Shown: one piece after another, positions 43,640-56,800 of the stretch | Layout of the letters: each line of letters begins with the position of its first letter | Position numbering within the stretch: the first letter of the stretch is position 1 | Source of the DNA: Lutjanus erythropterus | Taxonomy: Eukaryota; Chordata; Actinopteri; Lutjaniformes; Lutjanidae | DNA length: 64,000 nucleotides | NCBI GenBank assembly: GCA_020091685.1 | Contig: CM034605.1 | Span: 6,159,519-6,223,518 of the forward strand | Direction of reading: 5' to 3' | The notes under the pieces: model-generated | Database searches by the model: none | Told to the model about the DNA's origin: nothing | The model's input: only the letters and a program-made list of their open reading frames with translations | Program-made: the position numbers and the translations under genes

Positions 43640-45697
43640 CCTTGTAAACCTCACAGAGCGAGAGCACAGCCAAGGTCAGACCTGGGGAGAAACAGAGCAG
43701 TGACTGTGGGCATAGAAAACAAAAAACAAACAAAACACTTTCTCTATACTTTCAACAATCAGTTGACCAAACAACTGACTAAACTGTAATTTTCACAACA
43801 TTTTTTTTTCTCCAGGAGCCAGCAATCTGAGCAAAAAAAGCATCTCCTTTAACAGTAGGTGAAAACCACACACACAATAATGACCATTTCAGATGATGGT
43901 GAAACCCCATCGGACTCAAGCGATTTTTCTCCCTGCAGGAAAATAATGATAATACCAGAAACAGGAGTAAGGAAAACTGCTTCAAACAGCCACTTGCCCA
44001 ACAGCTGCAAATACTGTAACATTCACAAAAAGAAACTCGATTTTTCTAGTCCCTTATTTTTAACTACACGGTCTACTACAAACAGGAGACCACTTTCTTT
44101 ACCTGCTTTAACAGAAACTTCCATTAAGTGATATTCAACTGGATATTTTGACAAACATGTCTGCCAATGTATTTGCAGTACATTCTTACACATTACTAGA
44201 GAAACAAAGCATTCCAGTCTTGGCACACGAACTGAAGTGGAGAATTCATTAAATTAAATTATTTTAACTGCTATATTAAAGTTGGCATTTCCAAAGCTTT
44301 GTTTACATTGCAAAGTCCATCTTTTACAGTTTTCCCTTTCAAACAGCATTGTGAGTTTTCTACAGTGCAACTTTTAAATTGAAAATCAAAAAGAAACAAG
44401 GGGGCAGCAGCTAAACTGAGAGGATTTGGGGGGTTTAACAGCAGTAGAGATGAGCTTCTGTGAGTGTGACAGGCTGGAGACCTGTGTGCAGTAGACTCTG
44501 TGGTGGATAACATTATGTCAACAAACTGAAAACAGCCAAATAGGAGTAAAATGAAAAGTCCAATTTATCTGCAGCAGGGACAAAGCTGCCCTTGAGATGA
44601 CACATTGGTCCAGCCTCCCTAACAGTTGGGAAAACAGTAGGGAGTCCAAAAACCAGATCAGCGTCCGAAGGCAACTTTGTCCCACTTCACTAGGCGAGGT
44701 CAAATTCTTGTCCTTTCCAGCTTAGCCAGATGCTTCACCACTAATTCAGAAGGGTTGGGCCATATCTCATCATCAAACTCACTCTGTCCTCAACTCAAGG
44801 CACTGTGATCGTGACAACTGATGAAAGACTTGCAGAGTACTGGGAAGCTGCACTCTTTCTTCAACTCAAAAACTCATTAGGAGCTGCTTGGGTTCATTAA
44901 TTTTTGTTTAAGGTCTATGTTTCTGCTTAACAACACAAGATATTTTCCAACTTGTTGCAATCAACACTTTCAGCCTGTTGAAATCAACACTTGAATCATA
45001 AACAGCGAACACATAGAACCACACAATACACTTTAAAAACTATTTACCACCAAACCCCAAAGCAGCTCAAAGCAGGAATGATTTGGCATCTTTAAAAGAA
45101 ATAAATTAAACATGACAGGGGTGAGAGTCCGTGCCAACTTTTGCACTACATTCCTCTGGTTGTACAGATGTTGCCATACTACCTTGGGAGAAAACAATTT
45201 GTCGAAGAAACTGGGATACAAGTAAGGCTGTATGACTGTATGTTTTCCAATTTTCAGAAGGTGGGGGAAAAATCATCCTAAAATAATAAAGCAGCTATTC
45301 CCCAGGACCAGAGAGCAGGTAACTGGTTGCAGATGGTTGCAGTGGCGGTGGGAACTGGAGAGCGACACCCTTGAGATGAAGATACATACCCGATTCTGTG
45401 AGGTTTCACTAGACACTTAAGAGAAAAAAAAAAACTGGGACTTCCTAGCTGACATGTGATGTCCGTTTTTAAGTTTTTTTTGTCTTTTGTTTTAACTACA
45501 ACAAATACAGTCACACAATACAACATCCTTCTGACCTGGCGAGGAGAAAAATAAAAACCCAAGAAAAACATCGTTCTCAGCCGCAGACATGCCGAGCAGA
45601 TTGGAAGGTGGTGGTGGTGGGCCTGCGGGGGAAAAAGAAAAAAAAAGGGGGGTGGGGTGGGGGCGATGGAGGGAGGCAAGGAGGTGGGACGAAGCGT
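43640..45697 (-). other. probable maco1 3' UTR
   Basis: About 2.06 kb between the stop codon and the AATAAA. It is largely free of transposon words compared with the flanking DNA and contains many short open frames on both strands that look accidental. The extent is inferred from the poly(A) signal alone. Confidence 0.5.
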
Positions 45698-45900
45698 TCA
45701 CTTTTTGAGTGGCTGGTAAACGGAGGCGTTGGGGTCGAGGCCGGAGGGATTGGTGTCCATGAACTTGGAGGAGTAGTGGGGGGCCACGGGGGTCATGCTG
45801 CTGGTGTCGGCTGTGTAGGAGATGCTGGGCATGACGGCCATCACTTCGGCTATCTTCTGCTTCAGGTCTTTGATCTCCTGGTCCTTCTGCAGGATCTGAC
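45698..45900 (-). CDS. maco1: maco1 coding exon 11 with stop
   Basis: TTTTCAG|GTCAGATC to TGA at 45700-45698. Encodes the last coiled-coil turns (QILQKDQEIKDLKQKIAEVM) and the conserved tail SGLDPNASVYQPLKK. The plus-strand open frame over the same bases (about 45608-45904, Gly/Val-rich) is an antisense shadow. Confidence 0.97.
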
Positions 45901-48900
45901 CTGAAAACAGGCACAAGATGACTTTGAGAATATGGTTCAAATTAGGGGTGTCACCATATGCTGGTATGAGTGAAAACCAGGCCCAAACGGAGTCTGCGGG
46001 ATTACATATCCGAGGAGGTCATCTTAAGTTTTGACTGGCTGACAACTAATCAATTAATTGAGAAGGCCTATTGTAATTTTTATGGACATCACGCTCACCT
46101 TGTGCAATCTCCAGCTGTCGCTTGGCATCACCCAGTGCAGAGAAGAGGTCCAGTTTGATCCTGGTCTCTGCACTCAGGCTGTTCTCCAGGTGCTGGGTCT
46201 TGTCCTGCATGGCTGACAGCGCTGACATCAGCACCTCTGTGTCTTTTTCGTTCTCCTTATATTTATGAAGCTCCTGATAGATGGAAGAGAAGAGATGCAG
46301 TTGGGGTCAAGTCAGGGGGGTTACAGCCTGTGACTGAATGCTGAAGCACACTTGATTGAATGGTAAAAAGTTTAAAAGTTTTGCTAATAAACAATAGAAA
46401 TAATTTCACGTGACGTTGACTGGCTCCTCTTAGAATGTCTATATGGTATATACAGTCTAACAATCTGCAGCTGTAGCTTGTTTGATGTCTACTGTACTTC
46501 CTATGAGAAAAAAAAGTTTAAAAAAAATTCTATAATGTTTTCTATGTGCTGTGAACAACTTAGACATTTACCATTTTAAGGCTGTGTTCATTTGACTTGT
46601 GCGCCCTGGCATTAGCTAGTTCTGGGGCACTAAAACTAGGACAGAGCTCCAAGAACTGCTCCATCATAACCTTCCTTGTTTTAACACTGGGTCAAGGAAG
46701 TACTCTCTACGATTCCATTACATAAGTTGAGACACAATAGCTCCAGGGGTAGATATACTAAAACTTGGAGCACATTTATGGAATTTGTCAAAAATTTGTT
46801 ATGAATTCTTTGCAACAATATTATATGCATTTATTCATTTTTTTTTCAAATCTCATCTTTTTTTCCCTTTTCAATTGAGGCCCTCATGGTTCCATACAGC
46901 TAATCTATGTTTGTTTTTACTCTGTAAATTGACTCTGATTCACCATATTGCAAAGCCTATTTGCAGGTCCTAACAAATTCAGAACAGGCATTTCAGGAAA
47001 CCGGACTTCAATGAATCACTGTGCAGAATCAAAAAGCTTCTTAATAAATTACAAGTTTGAATTCATAGACTCACTCCTCTGCTGGGCCTAGCAAATGAGC
47101 AACAGACAAATACATTTAAGTACAATAATAATGGCAACACATAGATAATTTTTATCTGTGCTTGATGGTAACAATTCTTATAAATACCTGATAATAAATC
47201 CTTACCTGAACTTTCAATTCAAGCTCTCTGATCTGGTCCTCCTTTAGCTTGATATCCATTGTTAGTTTCTTACACTCTGTTTCTAATTCAGTGATCCGCC
47301 GCCGCAGCGTGTCTGTGCACTCCCCTCTGAACAAATGGAGGAAAAAAAAAAGTTAAATCGCTGCCAATAATAAATCATGACTTGTAGGAAACAAGTCAGG
47401 CGTAAATTGGTTAATGAAAACAAAGTTTCAAATGTCAGATGTGCAACTACCTGGATGCTGCTGCTAGTGCTACTGCTCTAGCTGCTGTGGCCTCCTCTAA
47501 CTTCTTTCTCTTCTTTTCGTCTGCGAGTTGTTTCTCGGCAGTGGCTCGAGCCTCCTGCTCTGCTTTGAGCCTCTTCTCCAGTTGGCCCACTGCCTGTTTG
47601 TCCTTTTGCTTTGCCTGCACAGCATTATGGAGCCTACAAGTGCACACACACACATCACAGAACAGTATATTAATGAACAGGAGACACAGTGTGGCAGGAT
47701 CAGCCTTTCTTACCTGTGCTGTATGTATTCACTACTGAACTGTGAATGCGTTTCAATCACATGTATAAAATTTACTGGAGCAGCTCATCCTAATAATTTG
47801 AAAATTGTGATTTCATCTCATCATCCTTTTAAAACTAAATTGACATCTGCACCAATATGACGGAGCTCTCCAGCACACATTTAATAATCTGCTCTGAATC
47901 TGAATGTTTTGATGTGTTTATTTTGACAACTCCATTTCCCTGCAGTGTTAATTTATACTGATGAATGATAATGAACAGTTGCCCAATTAGCAATGATCCA
48001 AAACCAGAAGGATCTCTACTGTGACCTTGCTTTAAGTAATAGCTGCACTCACTTGTTCTGCAGCAGCTCATTCTCCTGGCGCAGTTGGCCCAGCTCAGTG
48101 CGTATGGAGCGCTCAGCGCTGCCCAGTGAACCAATCTGGCTGCGCAGGTCCTGTTCAACCTGCCGGCTGGCCTGCAGGTCTGCCTTCAACTTCTTAACAT
48201 CCTGCTCCAATCTGTCCCGGTAGCAGAGTGAACACAAGAGAAACACTTTCATCATTATTTAGAATAATGGATAAGAAGAACAATCTTACATTTTAAGTAA
48301 TGTTATACCTTAGTATGAATATGTGTATGTAGTTACTGATGCATAATTCCAGATTTTATTGTCACAACCAAGGCCTGTTCATATTTGATCTATATAGACT
48401 ACTGTAAGTCTTAAAGGGTAACCGATATTTTTCACCTTGGACCCTATTTTCCCATCTTTTTGCATGCAAGTGACTAACTGGGATAACAATTTGTGAAATT
48501 GGTGCAGTACTGAGCAAGACTGCCACAGATAGCAATGTAATCCTTAGGAACAAAAGCACAGTCAAAGTACAACCCCTGAAAGTGCTTGTTTTTGCAATTG
48601 ACAGGCTCAGATTATTTTATATGTCTGATGACATCAAAGTATAACAAAGACAGCTGTGTTATTGCTCTCACCAAATTAACCACACTCCCTTTACAGAAAG
48701 AGTAATTATGTCATTCATTCAGAAATAAAAAACACTCAACAAAAATGTCTTAGCTCGTCTTTCAACTGTCAATCACCAGCTCCAGTTGTTTGGTCTAAAT
48801 AAACCCTTTACTCACCGCATTAAATAGTGAAAATATTGGGAGAGGAGCAAGAGAGAGTTGGGACATATGAGAAGCAATTAGGAGAAACAGCACGTACAAT

Positions 48901-50801
48901 CACAATATTTTCATACCTAACAATGTAAATAAAGGAGTTTTTTTTTTTTCAACCAAATTAGACTTGGTGATTTTGGAGCAGTGGAAAGATGAACTGAGAT
49001 GTTTTAGTCCGTTTTATTTTGTTTCTGTTGAATTTGAATGAAGCGTGTTTCATGATGATAAAGTTACTGTCCTGTCGCTTTTAACAGAGGGGTATAACAG
49101 CTTTTTCCTTTTAAACAAAAAGGATCTTACTCTTTTTAAACAAGTCTATCTCTGTAGCAATCCTTTCCACAACACTGTCAGACATTTATACAGACAATCT
49201 GGGCCCGTCAGTGGCAGAGACAAGCACTTTAAGTGGACGTACTTTGACGGTGTGCAGTTTCCTGGAGGGACTACATTACAACATAGTTTTGCTCCTACCA
49301 GGTGCAACCTCCTCATTCAACACTGGACCAACTTAAACATTGTTGTCCCCATTAGTCTTAGACACAACAACATGGAAAAATAAGGTCCAGGTTGAAAAAA
49401 ATCCTAGTTACACAGTGTATTTGAATCATTGAATCATTTAAAGGGAAACTATATTTACTAAAAAAAAACTATATTTACTTTACATTAACTTCTGAGCATT
49501 GTAAAAATGGTTGTTACCCTTCATTGTTACAGGAACTAAAACTAGGTAAAGGAAGCTTCATAATCATTTCTATGGTCTACTCAGAGGGAACAACATTATC
49601 AGTTCTAGTCAAATTTTTAGCGTAATTTCTAAGACAGAGTCTAAGATTTATTATAAAATGAGCTGAGGCCTTAAAGCAGAATGTAATGTGACATATATTG
49701 GTATAAATTCATGTTGATTTATCTCATATGTGATAGATACATGAAACGAGAAAAATCTGCAGCCAGAAACCGCATTCCAGGGAGTAAACCCCTGACAAAA
49801 TGGACAAAAAACACACACAGCAAGTTACTAAAACAATGACAATGTCACATCAACCCTACACTAAACCTACTTTAATATTTGAGAAATGGCCCTTAAAAAA
49901 CATCATCTGTTGTTAAAACAACATTTTGCTATTTTGCTTAAGACTGCAAATATATCGAGAGTGAAATTACATTTTTCAACACCCTCAATCCATTAAAGTC
50001 ACACAAGCTAGAGACCCTCTTCATGACCATCTGTTTGCAATATACAGTTTCACAACTAAGGATATCACAAGCTGATCAGAAAATGGGGCAGATTCTGGCA
50101 TTTTTCTAAAGGATCTATTCAGGCTATGAAAAGCACGATCAATTTTCAATCCTTCCTTTGTTTGCTGCAGGTGCACCAGCTGTCAAAATGAAATGGGTGC
50201 ACAACATAAAGACTCTGGAACCGCTTACTTTTGTGAGTGAAGCATAAAATAAAACAAACCATAAACAGCAGCCTGCCAACGAGTTTCAGTTAATTCTATG
50301 CCAGAGTGAAGCAGCAAGCCATGCAACAAAACTAAAAGACTGATATTGAGCGTTCAACGTAGTGCAATCAATCAAAAGGTCTTGAACTTAATTTTTTTGT
50401 TCATGCTGGAGATGAGAGGTTGTCCAAATCCTGTTCAATACTTTCTACTCAGTCTGGGCAATGAAACAATAGTGATATGTACTGGCAATTGGGGAAAAAA
50501 AAGCAATAATAAAATATTCAGTAGTTTCACTTGAATGCACTAAATGCAAACTGCCACAAAAGCATGTAATAAATACGCCTTAGGTCATAAACTGCATATC
50601 TCTTGATATTGGAGTATGGTATGAGTGATACACAAACAGCCAAGCACTGAACAGGTGTGCTGTTCAGTTGCACAAATAACACGTGACACAACAACAGAAA
50701 CAGTGTGGAGCCAGAAAATTAGTGCAAATGGTGAGGAAATTCTTAATAAAAGTGGACAGGTCAGCTCACTATTATATAACATATATAAAACACAAAACAA
50801 G

Positions 50802-50872
<71 letters not shown>

Positions 50873-53800
50873 TTTAAGATCTTTTTTGACTTTTTGCCTT
50901 TATTTAATAGGGATGGCTAAAGACATGACAGGAAAGGGGGGTGGAGAGAGAGAGGGGGTGGCATACAGGAAATGGATCACAGGCGGAAGTCAAACCAGCA
51001 GCCACTGCAGTAGGCTAACAGCCCCAGCACATGGGGCACACGCTTCACCAACCAAGCCACAGGGGCGCCCCAACAAAACATTTTTATTTTTACCACTTGA
51101 AAAAAGACCTATATGAAAAAAGTTTGAGTGTACAATATATTTAGAGTATTTACCTCTTTACCTTGCTGTCAGACATCCTTTTCTGAAGTGAAACTGCTGT
51201 TATATAAATCTAGTATCGCTCTTTCTTGCCCTATACACAGCTACAGCTGTTTCTCTCTGCCTGCACAGTTTATCTCTGATCCTTTGACGTTCTTCATTTG
51301 GTTGGATGTTTTATAAAGTCACCCAAAAAATACAACTTGGGTTTAGAATTTTCCACCCATGAGTACATTTTACAGCAGCAGGAGAGCTGCATGTGGAGGC
51401 GGCTTGTTGTTAATCATGGAGTGTATTAAAATGATCAAACCAGTGTGATACCAGTTGACACCGGGAACAACCAGGCACACTGACAATACAACTGCATATG
51501 TAGGCATATGGATTAAAACAGGAGACTCTCTTTCTCTGTGTTTCTCTGAGTATGTGGGAGAATCTTCTCACACAGCACAGTGAACAAGGGAGGGAGGGGT
51601 AGAGGGGAGATTGTCCACCAAACAATCGAGGGTTTGGCTTTTGCAGATGGGTTAAAAAAAAAAAAAAAAGAAAAAAAAAAAAAGAATGTGTCTTGATGTA
51701 TCGGACTGTGTCTGAGTGGGTGCTTCTTACCTAACAAGTGCTTCTGGCTTGCTCAGCTGGTTGTTGGGGATACAGTTGTCTGTGGGATCCCTGTGGGAGC
51801 CACCTGATGTCCCCTTCCCCACTGCTAACTTGTGCTTCTTCTCGTTCTTCCCCGTGGAAGAGGATGATGATGGTGCTGAGGAGGGCACGCTGCCGTTGGT
51901 AGCGCTGTGGCCGCGGGGCGAGGAGTTGAGCGTCGCGGCATTGCTGCTAGCATTTTTGTAGTTTTTGGAGGAGGAGGAGGACGACGACGAGCAGGAGGAA
52001 TTGTTGTCCTCTTTAAGCAACAGGTTCTCTGTGCTGCCCAGCTCTGTGGTCAGTCTCTTGTTGTTCATATGGTTCTCCATATACTCCATCTCCTGGAGTT
52101 TAGAGTCCACTGATGATGGCAGGATGCTGTTGCTGTTGTGCTGCTTTTTAGCCTCCCCGCCGCCCCTTCCCTCTTTCCCTTTTTCTCTATACTCTAACTC
52201 TGGCAGTGCTGCCGATGTCTTTTTATTGGCTGGGGCGCCATTCTGTGACACTGGAGGTGTGTCCACTTCAGATATTCCTTTAGCTGCTGCTGCTGCTGTA
52301 TGAATAAAGAGGGAGGTAAAGGGGGACAGGTGAAATATAAATTAACACTATGACGTAAGTAATAAGTTTTCTTTCCTCTCTTGACAAGAGTGTAATTCTC
52401 CACATCTTATATCTGAAACATGACTTTATGTAACCAGTGTAAGCATTAACAGAGGATTCACATGTGCTGCCTTAGTGTTACTCGTGTGAAATGGACAGAA
52501 TTTTTCCCCCAACACAACACAACCACTTTGTTGAATTTCAAGTGATCATTGTCTTTTTCTTATAGGTTGGCTGAAGAAAATAGATAGCTAGAGAAAAATC
52601 TTTTGTTAGCTGCAATTTTGACAAATGTTTTTTTTTTTTTTTTTTTTTTCCAATTTCTTTCTCTGCAGGAAAATTACAGGTCCTTTGAAATCTTTGCCCA
52701 TTCGCAACCAATGACCAGAGCCTGGTGTAATCATCATGTGCATTGTGTGTTTGTTTAAACTATGAGGCAGGTGTTCTTACAACCACAGACTTTGAATAGG
52801 GAGAGAAATGCTGCACATGCTGCAAATGTGCCTCGGGAGTAATGCTGGCTCATCTGACAAAACATATTCATGACAAACCAACAAGAACTACATAAAAATC
52901 TGGCTGTGATTAAAGATATTTCTGTTTCTGGGACCCATCTTTATTGTCACCATCCATTAAATCACATGAACAGGACCAAAATCTCCTGGGAATTGTCTCT
53001 AAATACAAAAGCTAACAAGATCTAAACGAAGCTACAGATGATTACAATCTCTATAATCAAAGACATCATTTAAACACTTATTCATCTGTATTTATAAGCC
53101 TTCATGTGCCACAAAAGTTGTACAAAAACAACAAAAGAAGAGCAGCACAATTTCAAAACCTTTCATTTCTGAAGCAGTGACACACAGCACTTTCAAATAC
53201 CAAAACACTTCTGTATCACCAACAGGCATTACTGCTCTTTTTTTTTTTTCCTCATTTTGCCTTTTAATGCAATTGTGGTATGACTTGTGATATAAGATGG
53301 AATGATATATTTTACATCATTATTCTCATTTTCATTGAATAACATTTCAAAGATTATTGTCTGATTGTTGTGGGGATTTGTACCAAACAAAGAAGTCTGT
53401 AGAATATAATCTGTAGGACAGCGCATCTCTGCAGCACGACAATAAGTATTAATTTAAAATGTTTTTTGACACACATTTCGCCATGAACAAATATTGTACC
53501 TCAGAAAAATTGCAACTGTTAAACCTGCAGTAAGCCACAATGTCATTTTGATCAAATTTTGACTAATTGTTTAGTCCTGTTGCCTTCCATCTGACTGACA
53601 CAGGGCTGACTGGCAGACTTTTCAACTACCCAATCCACAGATGTTTCATCAGTGATTTAAGGTAGCCAGCTAGCTAACCAAACAGTGAAGCATCTAGACA
53701 CTATATGCTAAATTACATGTCTAATTGCCAAAATAATGTGATTTTATTGTTTAGACCTAGTAGACAGCGTATGCGAGCCTAATTTTTTTTTTTACACATA

Positions 53801-56800
53801 TTTAATGTGTGCATACAGTGTGCATGTATGGGTTTGAACCTTACCTTCTTCTGCTTCTCGCTCTTGCCTCTGAAGCATCTGTTGCTCTGGAGGCAGAGCC
53901 TGCTGCAGGAGCTGCATGTAAAACTCATTCTCCTTCTGCACCTCCTTCTGCTTCCGGAGGCGCATCTTATAGCTTACATAGCTCTTGAAACCGAAGCCCA
54001 GTGTGACCACTGGATAGCCAATGCTACAGGAACAGACACAAGAGGTACACAAGTTTACTCTTTGGTCATAGACAAAAAAGCATTATTAAGTACTGATCCA
54101 ATCAAGGTAATACTGCTAAAAAAAATGTAATTAAATTATCAATATTTTATCATTCTTCATCATAGTATGGCTAAAGCCCAACTTCATGGTATAATACAGG
54201 TAAACAAAGCCAAATCCAAATCCAGCTTGAGGTTCTTAAGGGCTCCTAAGATTAAACTCGTAGACCTCTCTGAGTCTTACACAGTATACAACCGTATACA
54301 GTAGACAGACTACTTTAAACCTCTGCCAGGAGTTTTCATAAATGTGCAGACTGACTGCATTGATAATAATGCCTCTTCATAGTAAGAGTCTTGAGGAGTA
54401 ACCAAGAGACACCTCTGACCTGTTTTTTCGTTAAAATAGGAAGATTTCAGTGTATTTAATGTTCAAGACATTCAGGGAATCTAGCCTTACGCTGATTTAT
54501 CATGAAATAATGTGCAAAGGGAAAAAGAGGCATGTGGCCCACCACAGATCCCATCATGTGATATTTTTGACCTTATGTGGTGTGTAGCAATGAATGAAGC
54601 CGTGTGAAAATTTAGATTAGTTATAATATAATGCTATCTTTACTTCACATCATTCCTCTGCAGCACTCTGTCAGAGTCAGCACTAAACCAAGACATGCCT
54701 TTCAGTCAAAGCACATCTATCAAGGACAGAGTCCCACTGCCCCTAGTTAAAACAGAACAGTGGCTCACCAGTGTGCAGCAAAAGGACGACACAAGTCCAC
54801 GTGGAAGTTCTTCAGGTCTTTGAATCTGATGGCTGCCTCTATGTACACAAAGAGTATCCATAGAGAGACAGTAGGCAGACAGACACCTCTCTCTGAAAAA
54901 ACACAGCAGGACAGAGTTTATAATTGGGCATCAGTAATGTGATTATCACCTGAAATGTGTCCATAGCAATCAGTGCACAAAAAGGAGATGTTCTGATATC
55001 ATTTTTGCTGGTACTGATCTGATGCTAGTGCTTTAAAAAAAAAAAAAGCTCTGAGTTCAGTCCAACCCTGTTTTGTTTTCCCCACAACCCCAAATGGCTC
55101 AGTCCCATCCAGTTCACAATCACAAAGGAAACACAAATCAAAAAGCCTAACCCAGGTTTTACCACGGATTCCCACAAAAACAAACCAAATCAGGAAATTA
55201 AGACTGACATACCAGCATCTCCATTCACGGTTCAACAAGCAATTATGTACAATATATACATCAGATACAGTTGATCAGTCAGTCAGTAACTTAGTCTAGA
55301 CAATGGCAAACTTGGACTTTGCAGCATGATCTGTTGCCAAGGTAAACCTGGAGTTTCTCCTCTTTAGTGACTATAAAATTTGGTGTACGGGATGCTGCAG
55401 GGAAGTAGCGGGGTCTCGTTTCAGGCCTAACACAGTATGTGATATCAGATCAGAGCATAGACTGACATACTTGCCAATGCCCCCTCACACATTTTAGGCA
55501 GCATCTGATACTGGTATTGGAACAACCCTTCCAAATGCACTGTTTTTACTGTCCTCTAATTTTTTTTTCTTAGAATACAAACATTGGCAGGGTCATTATG
55601 GACTCCCATCATCCCCCTCCTGTGAGTCTCTTCTGGTCTCTTAATCCCTCTGAGTGAGTTATATTTCTGTCTGCAATTTGACTGTGAATGGTCCAGTATA
55701 CAGATGCAGAAACTACCAATTGTCTCCTTATCTGCAATAAACTCACTTTCACCACCAGGCTGTGGTGTGGTTAGAGATATTATTACTCCTGTGACATTCT
55801 ATGGATGTGAATGTCACTGGTGAGTAAAGTTGGAGGGCTCAAAAGCAAATGGGGACCACTCTGTGTTTCTCCCTTCCCCAGCTGGCACTAAGATTTCAAT
55901 CTGACACCTGGCCTTTGGTCAACACAGGGGGATACCGCTAAATCAGACTGACAACTAATCCGCAGAGCGCAGCTCACTTACACACACCATGCAAATTTCT
56001 AAGAAGCAAGCCAAGTATTTGTAAATAAGATAACACAATGTGCATGACTATTGCACAACGCTTTTCATACCTGCTTTTCCCTGAATCACTGAGTGGAAGA
56101 ACAACAAAAAATAGTGCAAGTTCTAAGAATTAGGGTGGTCCATAACCCAAGAATTACTTATTTTAATAGCCCATCATGTAAATATAAAGACAGCTTCTTC
56201 TTCCTTTGCACAGAAAAAAAGGACTAATCTAGATACAAAGGTCTTAGCCACAATCTGCTATTTGTTCCTCATTTTCAGTATGAGCCTTTTGTAAAACATC
56301 ACTTGGGTTAATCACTGCCATTTGCAAATTTTACATATGCAGTATTTCTACAAAATATCATGACACAGATAAATTGGATGACATTACCTGTGTGCCAAAC
56401 ATACTGCACCCACACATAGGTACTGGCAGCGAAGAATAGCCATTGCACCGGGATGAAGAGGAGGCAAATGATGTCCGAGGTAAACGCAACACACACAAAG
56501 AATACTGAGAAGGCCTGTTGGAAAGAGGAGAGGTGGGTATAATAAATCAGCAACATATGCAGTAATAACAGATATACGCTGTTTGCACTGCTGTTAGTAA
56601 AAAGGTATTTCTCAAAAGGTAAACCATGTTTAAACCATGTTGTTTTCAGGCTTGCAAGCTGCTGGACTCCAAATTTTAATCCTTTCTAATAGGAGTTATC
56701 TGATCCTGGGTAATTTACTTCCGTATTTCATTGATGACAAATTATACCATGAATTATTATTCAAATATTAAATTTTTTGTATTTCTCTCTTTCTGCATCT

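Larger units (their letters stand above)
48212..51730 (-). other. maco1 intron 6
   Basis: Intron of about 3.5 kb. A possible MITE end starts at 48416 (TTAAAGGGTAACCGATATTT). It also holds (AC)34 at 50803-50870, a tRNA-derived SINE at 50871-51074 and an A-rich run at 51654-51682. No gene. Confidence 0.6.

Noticed and set aside
45608..45904. 98-codon Gly/Val-rich plus-strand open frame
   Set aside because: Antisense shadow of maco1 exon 11 and the purine-rich sequence just after the stop codon.
50625..51116. 163-codon plus-strand open frame with long His-Thr repeats
   Set aside because: Produced by the (AC)34 microsatellite and the adjoining SINE; no real protein.
51907..52303. plus-strand open frames with poly-Glu/Asp and Ala runs
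   Set aside because: Antisense reading of the Ser-rich linker in maco1 exon 6.
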